A stretch of 64,000 nucleotides of DNA from Marinobacter goseongensis (GTDB taxonomy: Bacteria > Pseudomonadota > Gammaproteobacteria > Pseudomonadales > Oleiphilaceae), in assembly GCF_023156235.1 (NCBI RefSeq), contig NZ_JAKZAI010000003.1, positions 331,472 through 395,471 of the forward strand, read 5' to 3'. The position numbers were made by a program, and so were the translations under genes. Shown piece after piece: positions 8,599-17,339 of this stretch. A model generated the notes under the pieces. The model saw only the letters and a list, made by a program, of their open reading frames with translations. It had not been told where the DNA came from and searched no databases. Each line of letters starts with the position of its first letter. The stretch's first letter is position 1.

Positions 8599-10881
8599 AT
8601 GCGCCCCATGCCAAACCGATCCGACATGCCCGAACCCGATAACCTTCCGGATTACCTCACCGACGAGCAGCAGGCCATCGTCACCGCCGGCTACGAGCAT
8701 TCGGTAATCACTGCTGTGGCAGGCAGCGGCAAAACCTCCACCCTGGCCTGGCGCATCCGTTATTTGCTGCAGCAGGGTCATGATCCTGACCGCATGCTGG
8801 TACTGATGTTCAACCGCAGTGCGCGGGTCGATTTCGAGCGCAAGCTGCGGGACGTTACCCGCAACCTCGGGCTGGCAACGCCGGAGATCCGCACCTATCA
8901 CGCCATGGGATTGCGGCTGTATAAGCGGTTCGTGCGGGAGGGTTACCTGCCGGGGTTCTCCGACAAGATTCTCACCGAGCAGGAAATCAGCTATCAGTCG
9001 TGGTTGCTGACCCGGCGGCTGGCGCCGGACGATCTGGCCGACGAGATCCGCCGCAACAAGAAGGATTTCGTGGAAACGGCGACCGGCTTCATCGATCGGG
9101 TCAAGACCACACTGTCGCCCGCCGAGGTGGTGTTCGAGGAGCTGGGTTACGCCGACAAACACCGTTACCTGATCGACCTGTTCCACAGCTTCGAGCAGTG
9201 GCGCAAGGGCCAGGGGCGGATCAGCTACGCCGACATGCTGTACGAGCCGGTCATGGCGATTCACCAGAACCCGCCGTTGCAGCGACTGGTGAGCAACAAA
9301 ATGGACCTGATTCTGGTGGACGAGTACCAGGACACGAACGAGATTCAGCATCTGCTGCTGCGTTATGTTGCTGGCGACCGGGCACGGGTCACCGTGGTGG
9401 GTGACCCGGACCAGACCATTTACGAGTTCCGCGGCGCCAAACCGGAATTCATCCTCAAACGCTTCAGTGATGAGTTCGAGAGCCCGCTGGAACAGACCCT
9501 GAGCTACAGTTTCCGTTATGGCCACCGGGTGGCGCTGCTGGCGAACCATCTGATCTGCAACAACACCGGCCGCAAGGATGTGCTCTGCCACGCCCATCCT
9601 TCGACACCGGACACCGGCATCCGTCTGCATGAAGCAGAGAATGACGGCGACACAGTGGTCGAATTGTTGCGCCAGCAGCCCGTGGAGGCACTGGCCGGCA
9701 CCGCGATCCTGTTTCGGGTGTGGAGCCAGAGCGTGCCGATTGAATTGAAGTTGTTGGCGCAACAGATTCCCTACCGCATCGACGCGGGCAAGGGCGCCCT
9801 GTTCAGCCGCGAGGTGCAAGCGGTGAGTGCCCTGCTGACCGTGATTGCCGGCAGGCTGGCTAAGCTGCCGCCGGACGATCGCCTGAACACGGCCCGCCAG
9901 CTGCTTCGCTTTCCCCATGTCGGATTGAAAGAGCCGGAACTGGAGCAACTGGCCGGCTTCCTCGCCGGCTTTGAGCACGACTGGCACCAGCGCCTGCTGG
10001 CGATGGATTTCGATGCCCTGGCGCCGATGGCCGCGCGCAAGCTGCGCAAACTGGGCGAGGTGCTGGCCCGCCTGCAGGGCTACAGCGGGCCGGTCAGCAA
10101 CGCCATTGCCGTGTACGCCGACCATACCGAATTGTATGAGGGCATACGCAGCCTGGCGCTGACGCACGAGGCCGCCGATGAGCGCATTGATACCGTGGAG
10201 GGCTTCCGCGCTTACCTCAGCGGCCTGAAGCTGGACGCCGCGGGTGCGCTGGAACACCTCAACACCCTCAAGAAACAGGCCGGTGAGCACGTCAGCCACG
10301 GTGTATTGTTGTCCACTATCCACCGCACCAAAGGCCTGGAATGGCCGGTGGTGATCCTGCCCGGGCTGCAGGAGAAATACCTGCCCTACACCCCGCGGCC
10401 CCAGGACAACCCACAAAGCTTCCTGGAAAGTGAGCGACGGCTGCTGTACGTGGCCATGACCCGCACCCGTCAGCAACTGCATCTGATTACCCGACCCATG
10501 ACGACCACCCGTCACCTGGAAGGCGATCAGGGGCCCAGCCGGTTTGTCGATGAGCTGTGTTTCGGCCTTTGCCACGAACTGGGAACATGGCTGCACGGGC
10601 GCGCGGAATCAGAGGCTCCGGTTTTCCGGGCGACTCATCCGCTAACGCCGATCAGCCTTCGCTACGCCGAGCGCGAAGCCGTGACCCTGGAAGGCAGAGC
10701 GGCAGAGAGCAGTGCCGGCCATGGGCCGGTGTGGGCAAGCAAACGACTCAGCCACGCCATATTCGGGGCCGGTTCGGTAACCGGCGAGGAAGAGAACGCG
10801 TTTGAAGTCCGTTTCGATTCCGGTGAAACCCTGAACTTCAGCAAGAAAAGCGCGCACCTGTATTTCACTGTGCTGGCCTGA
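8599..10881 (+). CDS. UvrD/Rep-type SF1A ATP-dependent DNA helicase
   Basis: This is a 760-residue superfamily 1A helicase. Visible motifs include the Q-motif region LTDEQQAIV, motif I AVAGSGKTST near residue 39, motif II LVDEYQDTNE near 240, motif III GDPDQTIYEFRG near 268, motif IV SYRFGH-like SYSFRYGH near 300, the segment TIHRTKGLEW near 575 and motif VI LLYVAMTRTRQQL near 620. The C-terminal tail (HAIFGAGSVTGEEENAFEVRF) resembles the RNA-polymerase-binding Tudor-like domain of UvrD/PcrA. UvrD, Rep or another branch cannot be separated by eye. No nuclease motif is seen. It starts 42 bp after the glycosyltransferase gene and may be cotranscribed with it. Confidence 0.88.
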   Translation: MRPMPNRSDMPEPDNLPDYLTDEQQAIVTAGYEHSVITAVAGSGKTSTLAWRIRYLLQQGHDPDRMLVLMFNRSARVDFERKLRDVTRNLGLATPEIRTYHAMGLRLYKRFVREGYLPGFSDKILTEQEISYQSWLLTRRLAPDDLADEIRRNKKDFVETATGFIDRVKTTLSPAEVVFEELGYADKHRYLIDLFHSFEQWRKGQGRISYADMLYEPVMAIHQNPPLQRLVSNKMDLILVDEYQDTNEIQHLLLRYVAGDRARVTVVGDPDQTIYEFRGAKPEFILKRFSDEFESPLEQTLSYSFRYGHRVALLANHLICNNTGRKDVLCHAHPSTPDTGIRLHEAENDGDTVVELLRQQPVEALAGTAILFRVWSQSVPIELKLLAQQIPYRIDAGKGALFSREVQAVSALLTVIAGRLAKLPPDDRLNTARQLLRFPHVGLKEPELEQLAGFLAGFEHDWHQRLLAMDFDALAPMAARKLRKLGEVLARLQGYSGPVSNAIAVYADHTELYEGIRSLALTHEAADERIDTVEGFRAYLSGLKLDAAGALEHLNTLKKQAGEHVSHGVLLSTIHRTKGLEWPVVILPGLQEKYLPYTPRPQDNPQSFLESERRLLYVAMTRTRQQLHLITRPMTTTRHLEGDQGPSRFVDELCFGLCHELGTWLHGRAESEAPVFRATHPLTPISLRYAEREAVTLEGRAAESSAGHGPVWASKRLSHAIFGAGSVTGEEENAFEVRFDSGETLNFSKKSAHLYFTVLA

Positions 10882-10963
10882 TCGGCCGGCACATGTCGCG
10901 AGACATTGGGCGTACAATCCCTTATCCGGTATTTCCCGGATTTTCTTTGTGTTTTTGAATCCT

Positions 10964-10992
10964 CTCACGTAGGTTTCTCGTACCTAGGTGAG
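10964..10992. promoter_or_regulatory. imperfect inverted repeat (hairpin or operator) upstream of the OmpA gene
   Basis: Two 11-bp arms, ctcacgtaggt at 10964-10974 and acctaggtgag at 10982-10992, are complementary except for one base and enclose a 7-base spacer. The element sits about 70 bp before the OmpA-family start codon in a 178-bp leader with no gene. It could be a transcription-factor operator or a 5'-UTR hairpin. There is no T-tract, so it is not an intrinsic terminator of the helicase gene. The role is inferred from position only. Confidence 0.45.
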
Positions 10993-11059
10993 TGAAACAC
11001 CAGAAGATAGAAGCACGATTGAAAGTTGCCTATAACTACAACCGAACAGGAGGTTCTGC

Positions 11060-12253
11060 ATGAGCATCATGCGTCCACTGACAGCAGCCGCTCTGGCTGC
11101 ATCCCTTGCCACTCCGGCCCTGGCCGACAACACACAAACCATTTACGTTAATCCTTTTGTCGGCTATCAGCTGTTTGACGACAAACGCGATCTGAGCGAG
11201 ACCGGTACCTTCGGCGTCGGCGCCGAGTACCGTTTCCTGCCCAACTGGGCCGTGGAAGTGGTGTTCTCCCGCGCGGATGCCGACCGTAAATACGTCTCAG
11301 GTTCGTCCGACTTTGAGGAATTCCGCCTCGACGGCACCTACTACTTCGCCGGTCAGGAAGAAGCCTGGAACCCGTACGTGTCTCTGGGTGCCGGCCATGC
11401 AGATTTCGGTGATGACGTGCTCGCGCAGCAGACCGCCGGCTCCGATCACGATGAAACCCGCGTCAATGTGGGTGTTGGTGTTCGTTATAACGTCACTGAC
11501 AACATCTCCCTTCGCGGTGATCTGCGCGAGTTTCACGGTATCGATGAAAGCACCTTCGACACCATGGCTTCTCTGGGCCTGAGCTACGCCTTCAACCGCA
11601 CCACCGCTGCCCCGGCTCCCAGCGACGCCGATAACGACGGTGTACCGGACAGCCGCGACCAGTGCCCCGGCACGCCGGCCGGCGCCAGCGTCGACAGCAC
11701 AGGGTGTGAGCGTGACGGCGACAACGACGGCGTCGTCGATAGCCGTGACGAATGCCCGAACACCCCGGCGGGTGCCAGCGTCAACAGCAAAGGCTGTGAG
11801 CTGGACAGCGACAACGACGGCGTGGTCAACAGCAAAGACCAGTGCCCGGACACCGCTGCCGGTGCCGAGGTTGACGCCACCGGTTGTGAAGGTGTCACTG
11901 AAACGGTAGAAACCATCGAGTTGCGCGTTCAGTTCCCGAACAACAGCTCGGTCATTGACGGCACCTACGACGCAGAAATCCGCAAGGTCGCCGACTTCAT
12001 GGCGGAATACCCGGAAACTTCCGTGGAAATCGCCGGTCACTCTGACAGCACAGGCGCGGCCGAATACAACCGCTTCCTGTCTCAGCGTCGTGCCGAAGCC
12101 GTTGCCGATCGACTGACCCAGTCACTGGGTGTCGACGCAGACCGCGTCAGCGCTACCGGTTACGGTGAAGCTGAGCCGATTGCCAGCAATGATACGCAGG
12201 CAGGTCGTGCGCAAAACCGTCGGGTTGAAGCCCGCATTCAGGTTCGCCGCTGA
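11060..12253 (+). CDS. OmpA/OprF-like outer-membrane porin with thrombospondin type-3 repeats
   Basis: The 397-residue product anchors the outer membrane to peptidoglycan. A signal peptide covers residues 1-22 (cleavage after PALA). An eight-stranded OmpA-type barrel lies at about 23-175, ending with LGLSYAF. Three Ca-binding thrombospondin type-3 repeats follow, of the form DNDGVxDSxDxCPxTPAG, at about 188-275. A C-terminal OmpA/MotB peptidoglycan-binding domain spans 290-397, with VEIAGHSDSTGAAEYN and the QNRRVEARI end. The order matches OprF of Pseudomonas. The ATG follows a very strong ribosome site (aggaggttctgc), as expected for an abundant protein, and the gene ends in a clear intrinsic terminator at 12281-12303. 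Confidence 0.93.
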   Translation: MSIMRPLTAAALAASLATPALADNTQTIYVNPFVGYQLFDDKRDLSETGTFGVGAEYRFLPNWAVEVVFSRADADRKYVSGSSDFEEFRLDGTYYFAGQEEAWNPYVSLGAGHADFGDDVLAQQTAGSDHDETRVNVGVGVRYNVTDNISLRGDLREFHGIDESTFDTMASLGLSYAFNRTTAAPAPSDADNDGVPDSRDQCPGTPAGASVDSTGCERDGDNDGVVDSRDECPNTPAGASVNSKGCELDSDNDGVVNSKDQCPDTAAGAEVDATGCEGVTETVETIELRVQFPNNSSVIDGTYDAEIRKVADFMAEYPETSVEIAGHSDSTGAAEYNRFLSQRRAEAVADRLTQSLGVDADRVSATGYGEAEPIASNDTQAGRAQNRRVEARIQVRR

Positions 12254-12280
12254 GAAATCAGCCGGTCATCCTGATTGAAA

Positions 12281-12303
12281 AGGCGCCTCCGGGCGCCTTT
12301 TTT
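12281..12303 (+). terminator. Rho-independent terminator of the OmpA/OprF-like gene
   Basis: A perfect 7-bp GC-rich stem (aggcgcc / ggcgcct) with a tccg tetraloop is followed directly by a run of six T residues. It lies 28 bp after the porin stop codon. This is a textbook intrinsic terminator. Confidence 0.92.
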
Positions 12304-12362
12304 ATCGGCGCCTGAAACATCGATAACGCCGGAATCTGAGGTGAGTGAATAAGGAGAGCGTT

Positions 12363-12848
12363 TTGGTCCGTCTGATGACACTGCTGTGGGTGTTGATGGC
12401 TCTGCCCCTCGCGGCCGACGCCGAGGTGTTCCGATGCACAACCGACACCGGCACCAGCTTTGCCGATCAACCCTGCGGTGAGAATGCGGAAGTGGTTACC
12501 ATTCGGGACAACCGCATAGGGGGTAATTTCGGCGATAACCTGCCACCCGAGACCGAGACTGCAGATCCAGACGATACCACCGACCGGCAAACTGCCCGCG
12601 AAGAAAGCCCGGACACCTGCCGCTTTATCAACTCAACCCAGTTGCGCACCTACCTGACCCGCAATCAAGTAGTCAAAGGCATGACCAAAGATCATGTTCT
12701 CAGGGCGTTTGGTCGCCCACCGGAGACCTACCCCACACCCCAGGAAACCTGGGTATACCAGACCAAATACTTCGGCGCACTCTACGAGCTGACCTACGTC
12801 TATTTCAAGGACGGCTGCGTGGAGCAGGTGGTTTACCGCCAACCCTGA
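12363..12848 (+). CDS. DUF4124-type secreted protein with C-terminal SmpA/OmlA-like segment
   Basis: This is an exported protein of about 161 residues. A signal peptide (VRLMTLLWVLMALPLAADA) precedes a DUF4124-like start (EVFRCTTDTGTSFADQPCG). The middle is acidic and low-complexity. The C-terminal segment VVKGMTKDHVLRAFGRPPETY resembles the SmpA/BamE-type GMTxxxVxxxxGxP motif. A TTG at 12363 is preferred as start because aaggag lies six bases upstream; a GTG at 12345 is possible but has no ribosome site. The 3' end overlaps the convergent methyltransferase gene by 44 bp. The function is unknown. Confidence 0.75.
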   Translation: MVRLMTLLWVLMALPLAADAEVFRCTTDTGTSFADQPCGENAEVVTIRDNRIGGNFGDNLPPETETADPDDTTDRQTAREESPDTCRFINSTQLRTYLTRNQVVKGMTKDHVLRAFGRPPETYPTPQETWVYQTKYFGALYELTYVYFKDGCVEQVVYRQP

Positions 12849-14079
12849 CCGCATCCACCAGCAGGTTGCGGGGTGTCAGCGCGCGGTCGCAAAACGTGCC
12901 GAGGGTGACGTCGTAACCCTGCTCTTCCAGGAACAGGCCGTAGTCCAAAACCAGCCACAGCTCCAGTGGACGCCGGAACAAATGCTGCACCAGTTCATGG
13001 CGGCGAACCTGGGCCAGGCGTTGCTCCCCCATACGCTGCCAATAGGCAAAGTCCGTATCGGCCGCCAGGGCCAGCCCCTTCTTTTCCGCTGCCCATCGGC
13101 AGAACGCCTCGAAATCCGCACCCGTCAGTCTGGTCGGATGCGACGGCACTGGCAGATAGTCATCAACGCCACGCCGTTCACGCTGCCAGGCATCAAAGCC
13201 CAGGCGCCAGCCACTGACCCGTGCCCTTTCCGCCCGCACCCGGGCCGGCGCGGTGACGGTTTCCTGCACCGCCAGCCGCAACTCGGTGCGTTTGAGTGTG
13301 AGGGCATCGGGGCAGGCGGTCGCCCGCTCAGACAACGGCTGGTAATCCGCCGTGGCCGTGAGGTGATAGCAGCAGGGTGAAAAACTGACCCGCGCCGCGC
13401 CGTCCTCGCAGGCCCGGCGAATCAGGCGGCGATGCAGATCACCACAGGCGTGCAGTGCCACACCGTGAATGCCGGCCGGCAGGGTGAGGTCGGGGGCCAT
13501 CACATCCTGGCGCTGCAGCGTAACACCGTCATTGAACCGACCGGCCAAGCGGTTGCCATCCGCCACCAGCGCGTCGTCCCATTCCAGCCCGGTGACCGGC
13601 TCCGTGCTGTGCCCGGACAGGGTTCGTGACAGATGGCCTTTGCCACAGCACCAGTCCAGCAGAGGCCGGGCAAGCGGCACAATCGCCGCCGTGAATGCAC
13701 CGGCCTGCAAACGCTTGCGACCCGGCATGTCGGTGGCACGAATTTCCGGCAGGGTACAGGCGATGGCGGCATCCGGATGGCTCACCAACTGCGGCAACGT
13801 CACCAGCGAGGGTCGTTCCGTCAGCGCCGGCACAAAGCGACACAGGCGCTGGGCCAACCACTCGGGGTGGTCGTCAAAACCGGCGCAGTCCGCGTCGCTG
13901 AGGCCCTCCACCTCCGCGGCCAGCCCGGGGTAGTGCCCGATCCAGCCCGGCCGCGGCTCCATAAAGGGCGCCGGGCGCCACAGGTCCTGGTGCGCCAGCA
14001 ACCACCGGTTGAGTCGCTGCCAGTGGCTGTAAATACTTTCTACCGGGTCGTGTAAACTCGCCGCCGGAGGTAACGTCAT
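12805..14079 (-). CDS. class I SAM-dependent methyltransferase (Methyltransf_32-like)
   Basis: This is a methyltransferase-like protein of 424 residues. Motif I is LLDWCCGKGHLSR near residue 139, followed by an acidic VTGLEWD segment (adenosine-binding strand) and VALHACGDLH near 210. The segment SFSPCCYHL near 236 recalls the catalytic-loop region of the Methyltransf_32 group. The N-terminal 130 residues and the C-terminal 180 residues are less typical, and the substrate is unknown. The ATG at 14079 overlaps, on the opposite strand, the ATG of the TrmJ-like remnant (shared catg). No clear ribosome site precedes this start. It may be cotranscribed with dadA-like and ppk2 upstream. Confidence 0.75.
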   Translation of the reverse strand: MTLPPAASLHDPVESIYSHWQRLNRWLLAHQDLWRPAPFMEPRPGWIGHYPGLAAEVEGLSDADCAGFDDHPEWLAQRLCRFVPALTERPSLVTLPQLVSHPDAAIACTLPEIRATDMPGRKRLQAGAFTAAIVPLARPLLDWCCGKGHLSRTLSGHSTEPVTGLEWDDALVADGNRLAGRFNDGVTLQRQDVMAPDLTLPAGIHGVALHACGDLHRRLIRRACEDGAARVSFSPCCYHLTATADYQPLSERATACPDALTLKRTELRLAVQETVTAPARVRAERARVSGWRLGFDAWQRERRGVDDYLPVPSHPTRLTGADFEAFCRWAAEKKGLALAADTDFAYWQRMGEQRLAQVRRHELVQHLFRRPLELWLVLDYGLFLEEQGYDVTLGTFCDRALTPRNLLVDAVRVGGKPPAPRSRP

Positions 14080-14261
14080 GCAACTGGCCTTTGTACTTGC
14101 TGAACCCAAGGTTCCGGAAAATGTCAGCGCGGCCGTCGCCACCGCCGCTCTGGTGTTAGGCCGCGCGAGCCGGGGTCCGTGCAATGGGGAACCGGCGCGC
14201 AACGAGGCGCCGGTTCGGCGCCCTCCGCCAGCGGCTGGAGACCCTGCGGCACGAACGCTGA
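14078..14261 (+). pseudogene. remnant of a TrmJ/SpoU-type RNA 2'-O-methyltransferase gene
   Basis: The first 16-20 codons read MQLAFVLAEPKVPENVSAA, very close to the conserved N-terminus of TrmJ-like SpoU methyltransferases (typically xxFVLVEPxxPENVGAAARALKTMGF). The similarity then stops abruptly. No SAM-binding knot motifs follow, and the remaining 160 bp are too short for the rest of the gene. In another frame the last codons before 14261 read RRFGALRQRLETLRHER then a stop, which could be an original C-terminus and would suggest an internal deletion. A strong ggagg sits eight bases before the ATG, inside the divergent methyltransferase frame. The call rests on a short match and is tentative. 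Confidence 0.45.
14190..14215. repeat. perfect 9-bp hairpin downstream of the dadA-like gene
   Basis: The arms aaccggcgc (14190-14198) and gcgccggtt (14207-14215) are exact reverse complements around an 8-base loop. No T-tract follows on either strand, so it is not a classical terminator. It may stabilise the 3' end of a minus-strand transcript or be part of the deleted-gene scar described at 14078-14261. Confidence 0.45.
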
Positions 14262-15533
14262 TTATTCCCGGAATCGCCCGGGGCGAAAAGCATCCAGGCA
14301 GACCGCCGGCTCCTCGCCATCAATGACCTGAGCAATCACATCGGCACTGCCGGCAGACAGGGTCCAGCCGAAGGTACCGTGGCCAGTGTTGAGATACAGA
14401 TTGTCTCGGGAGCCACGGCCGATGATCGCGGGGCCATCGGGGGTCATCGGGCGGAAGCCGGTCCAGGCCTCGGCAGACTGAAGGTCGGCACAGCCGGGAA
14501 ACCTCGACTCCACCGATTTGCGGATGGTCGCCAGCCTGGCGCCGGGAATATCGCGATTGAAATCATTGAGCTCCACAAAACCGGTGGCCCGCAGCCGGTT
14601 ACCGAGGCGGGTGGACACCACCTTGAAGTTGTCGTCGTGGATGGTGGAGGTCGGCGCCCGGCCCGGGTCTTTCAGGGCAACCGTCAGGCTATACCCCTTC
14701 ACCGGATAGATCGGCAATTCCAGACCCAGCGGCGCCACCAGGTGATTTGACCAGCACCCGGCACTGACCACTACCGCATCCACGTCGAGGGTTTCCAGCG
14801 TTCCGTCATCGGTTCGCAAGGCGATGGCCGTGACGTTCCGGGCATCGGCGATCAACCTCTCTGCCTCCACGCGATAGCGGATCTTCACGCCCTTTTTCTC
14901 ACAGGCGGTTGCCAGTTCCCGCGAGAACAGGTGGCAGTCACCGGTGCCGTCGGTGTCATAACTCAGGGCTCCAAAAAGCGGCCCATCGCCCACCATGCCG
15001 GGCTCCGCCTCCCGCACCTGTGACGGTGTCAGCAGGCGGGACGGAATACCCAGCTCCGTCAGCAGGTCGTGGGTTTCCCGGTAGTGATCCATCGCCTCCG
15101 GCGTGCTGGCCAGATGAAGCAGCCCATGATGGTCACCATCAAAGGCCAGGCTCAGCTCCTGTTCCAACGCCAGAAACCGTTCCCGGCTGTGGCTGCCCAA
15201 ACGCAGCATGGCCCGCCGGTTCAGACCAAACAACCCGGGCGACCAGGCATAGCGCAGAGTGGCAAACAGGAACCTGAGGGTTTCTACGGAGGGCGGCATC
15301 CGCAGCTTGAGCGGGCCGTCCTGTTTGAAGATCCAGGGCAGCGCCTTAAAAACCATCGCGGGGTCCGCCCACGGATACACTACCGCGTAGGAGCGCTGGG
15401 CCGCGTTGCCCTTGCTGGTCTCATTGCCGGCAATACCATGGCGTTCCAACACCGTGACCTGATGCCCACGACGGTTCAGTTCGTACGCGGTGGTCATGCC
15501 TACCACTCCGCCACCGACAACAACAACATTCAT
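14262..15533 (-). CDS. D-amino-acid dehydrogenase-like FAD-dependent oxidoreductase (DadA family)
   Basis: This is a 423-residue flavoenzyme of the DAO superfamily. An N-terminal dinucleotide-binding motif (VVVVGGGVVGMTTAYEL) spans residues 2-18. The DadA-like segment NETSKGNAAQRSYAVVYPWADP is interrupted here by no gap. Further on are YPVKGYSLTV near 280 and the C-terminal TGFRPMTPDGPAIIG and HGTFGWTLSAGSA. DadA oxidises D-amino acids, mainly D-alanine, and passes electrons to the respiratory chain at the inner membrane. The ATG at 15533 follows gagga at good spacing; an ATG eight codons upstream is possible. It lies 29 bp after ppk2 on the same strand. The exact substrate is inferred. Confidence 0.85.
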   Translation of the reverse strand: MNVVVVGGGVVGMTTAYELNRRGHQVTVLERHGIAGNETSKGNAAQRSYAVVYPWADPAMVFKALPWIFKQDGPLKLRMPPSVETLRFLFATLRYAWSPGLFGLNRRAMLRLGSHSRERFLALEQELSLAFDGDHHGLLHLASTPEAMDHYRETHDLLTELGIPSRLLTPSQVREAEPGMVGDGPLFGALSYDTDGTGDCHLFSRELATACEKKGVKIRYRVEAERLIADARNVTAIALRTDDGTLETLDVDAVVVSAGCWSNHLVAPLGLELPIYPVKGYSLTVALKDPGRAPTSTIHDDNFKVVSTRLGNRLRATGFVELNDFNRDIPGARLATIRKSVESRFPGCADLQSAEAWTGFRPMTPDGPAIIGRGSRDNLYLNTGHGTFGWTLSAGSADVIAQVIDGEEPAVCLDAFRPGRFRE

Positions 15534-15562
15534 TGGCTGTTCCTCTGTGTCCGCCAACCCAT

Positions 15563-16393
15563 TTACTCCACGCCGCTTCTCGCCAACAGCTGGCGATACC
15601 GTTCCAACACCTCTGCGTTCTCCTGCGGATATTCCGGAGCCAGCCGCTGTAATTGCTCTGCAAGCATCGCCGCCACGATGGCCCGGGCCTGGGGCTTGCG
15701 GTCGCCGGGCACAACAAACCAGGGTGCCGCCGCGATATGAGTCGCGGCTACGGCTTCCTCCGCGAACGCTTCGTACTGCTGTCGCTTTTCCCAGCCATCA
15801 ATATCCGATTGGTCAAACTTCCAGCGCTTGCGAGGCTTGTCGAGCCGCTTGAGCAGGCGCTGACGATGCTCATCCTCCGACAGGTTCAGCCAGACCTTGA
15901 TCACCGTGGTGCCCTCTTCCACCAGGTGACTCTCGAAATTCCGGATCGACCGGTACCGGTTCTGCCAGTGGTAACGTTCAGGCGGGTGAACAGGCCATAC
16001 CCGTTCGGCGATCACTGCCTCGTGGTGGCTGCGATTGAACGCCACCATGTCACCAAACCCGGGCAGATAGGGCGTTACTCGCCAGAGAAAATCGTGCCGG
16101 GTTTCGGCCCCCTGGGGGCGGCTGAACGACCAGGCGTGGAAACCGGCCGGGTCGGCGAAGGTCGCCAGGGTGCGGATCAGGCTGTCCTTACCACTGGTGT
16201 CCGGGCCGTGCACCACCAACAGCAGAGCGCGCTGCCGGTTGGCCCACAGCCGCCGCTGGTACTCGCCGATCTGCTCGAGACTGGCTTCCAACGCCGGCAC
16301 GGCGCGATCATCGTCAAGCAGGGTCGGGTAGTCCCGGAAACGGGGTGTTTCCGGGTCGAACAGAAATGCGCGCGCGAACGCCGGTAACGTCAT
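15563..16393 (-). CDS. polyphosphate kinase 2 family protein (polyphosphate:nucleotide phosphotransferase)
   Basis: This is a PPK2 enzyme of 276 residues, the usual single-domain length. PPK2 moves phosphate between polyphosphate and nucleoside mono- or diphosphates. Walker A is GPDTSGKDS near residues 63-71. The second motif reads AFNRSHHEAV near 118-127, where many PPK2 proteins have a DRS; the FNRSH form occurs in a known PPK2 subfamily. The lid region with KVWLNLSEDEHRQRLLKRLD and RWKFDQSDIDGWEKR matches PPK2. The length and motifs do not settle ADP versus AMP preference. It is transcribed divergently from tatD and upstream of the dadA-like gene. Confidence 0.9.
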   Translation of the reverse strand: MTLPAFARAFLFDPETPRFRDYPTLLDDDRAVPALEASLEQIGEYQRRLWANRQRALLLVVHGPDTSGKDSLIRTLATFADPAGFHAWSFSRPQGAETRHDFLWRVTPYLPGFGDMVAFNRSHHEAVIAERVWPVHPPERYHWQNRYRSIRNFESHLVEEGTTVIKVWLNLSEDEHRQRLLKRLDKPRKRWKFDQSDIDGWEKRQQYEAFAEEAVAATHIAAAPWFVVPGDRKPQARAIVAAMLAEQLQRLAPEYPQENAEVLERYRQLLARSGVE

Positions 16394-16522
16394 CAGAATG
16401 CTCCGTGCTACTGACTATCAGTCCGATACAGGCCAACAATCGGACAAGCTGGTAAACTTACGCCATCAAATTCTCAGCATAGCAGTCAATGTTCCGGCTG
16501 CCCTGGAGTGTAATACCCGGCC

Positions 16523-17332
16523 ATGAGTAAAAAACGTCGCGAGATTCCCGTATTCGATCAACCCATCATCGAAACCCACTGCCATCTGGATTACCTCAAA
16601 GATCGCCCCCTTGAGGAGACACTGGCGGAGGCACAGCGGGTCAACATCGAGAAAGTGATCACCATCGCGGTGTCTCCGGACAACCTGGCGCGGGTGCGTG
16701 AACTCAGCCAGATTGCGCCCTGGGTCTATGGCACCCAGGGCATCCACCCCCACGATGCGGAAAGTTATTCAGACGAGGTGGAAGCGGAGATTCGCGCCCA
16801 TGCCGGCGACGACAAGATCGTGGCGGTGGGCGAGATCGGGCTGGACTACTTCTATGACAATGCCGACCGGGACGTGCAACGCCAGGTGTTCCGCCGCCAA
16901 CTGCAGATCGCCTGTGACAGCGACCGGCCGGTGGTCATTCACAGCCGCGATGCCGACGACGACACCATTGCCATCCTCAGCGAGTTTGAGGCGACGCTCA
17001 CGCGCCGGGGCGTGATCCACAGTTTCACCTCCGGCCCGGGTCTGGCGAAATACGCGCTGGATCAGGGCTGGTACCTCGGCTTCAACGGCATTACGACGTT
17101 CAACAAGGCTGAAAACGTGCGGGACATCGTGCGTATGGCGCCCATCGAACAGATTCTGCTGGAGACCGACTCACCGTTCCTGACACCGGTGCCCTATCGC
17201 GGTCGTGAAAATGCGCCGTTCTACATCCCGTTTGTGGCCGAGAAAATCGCCGAGGTGAAGGAACTGCCGCTGGATCAGGTGCTGGCGCATACCTATCAGA
17301 ACAGCATCCGCACATTTTTCAACACACCCTGA
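16523..17332 (+). CDS. TatD/YcfH family metal-dependent hydrolase
   Basis: This is a 269-residue TIM-barrel hydrolase. Metal-binding motifs are visible: THCHLD at residues 18-23, the glutamate in VGEIGLDYFYD near 100, the histidines in VVIHSRDA near 136 and GVIHSFTSG near 162, and the aspartate in LLETDSPFLTPVPYRG near 212. TatD proteins are 3'-5' DNA exonucleases or D-aminoacyl-type hydrolases of the amidohydrolase superfamily. Which paralogue this is (TatD, YcfH, YjjV) cannot be decided by eye. The YcfH-like ending PVPYRGRENAPFYI suggests YcfH. It stands alone and converges on the diguanylate cyclase gene. Confidence 0.9.
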   Translation: MSKKRREIPVFDQPIIETHCHLDYLKDRPLEETLAEAQRVNIEKVITIAVSPDNLARVRELSQIAPWVYGTQGIHPHDAESYSDEVEAEIRAHAGDDKIVAVGEIGLDYFYDNADRDVQRQVFRRQLQIACDSDRPVVIHSRDADDDTIAILSEFEATLTRRGVIHSFTSGPGLAKYALDQGWYLGFNGITTFNKAENVRDIVRMAPIEQILLETDSPFLTPVPYRGRENAPFYIPFVAEKIAEVKELPLDQVLAHTYQNSIRTFFNTP

Positions 17333-17339
17333 CCGCACC

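Noticed and set aside
8557..10596. 679-codon minus-strand frame opposite the helicase gene
   Set aside because: Antisense shadow; no recognisable domain and the opposite strand carries all helicase motifs.
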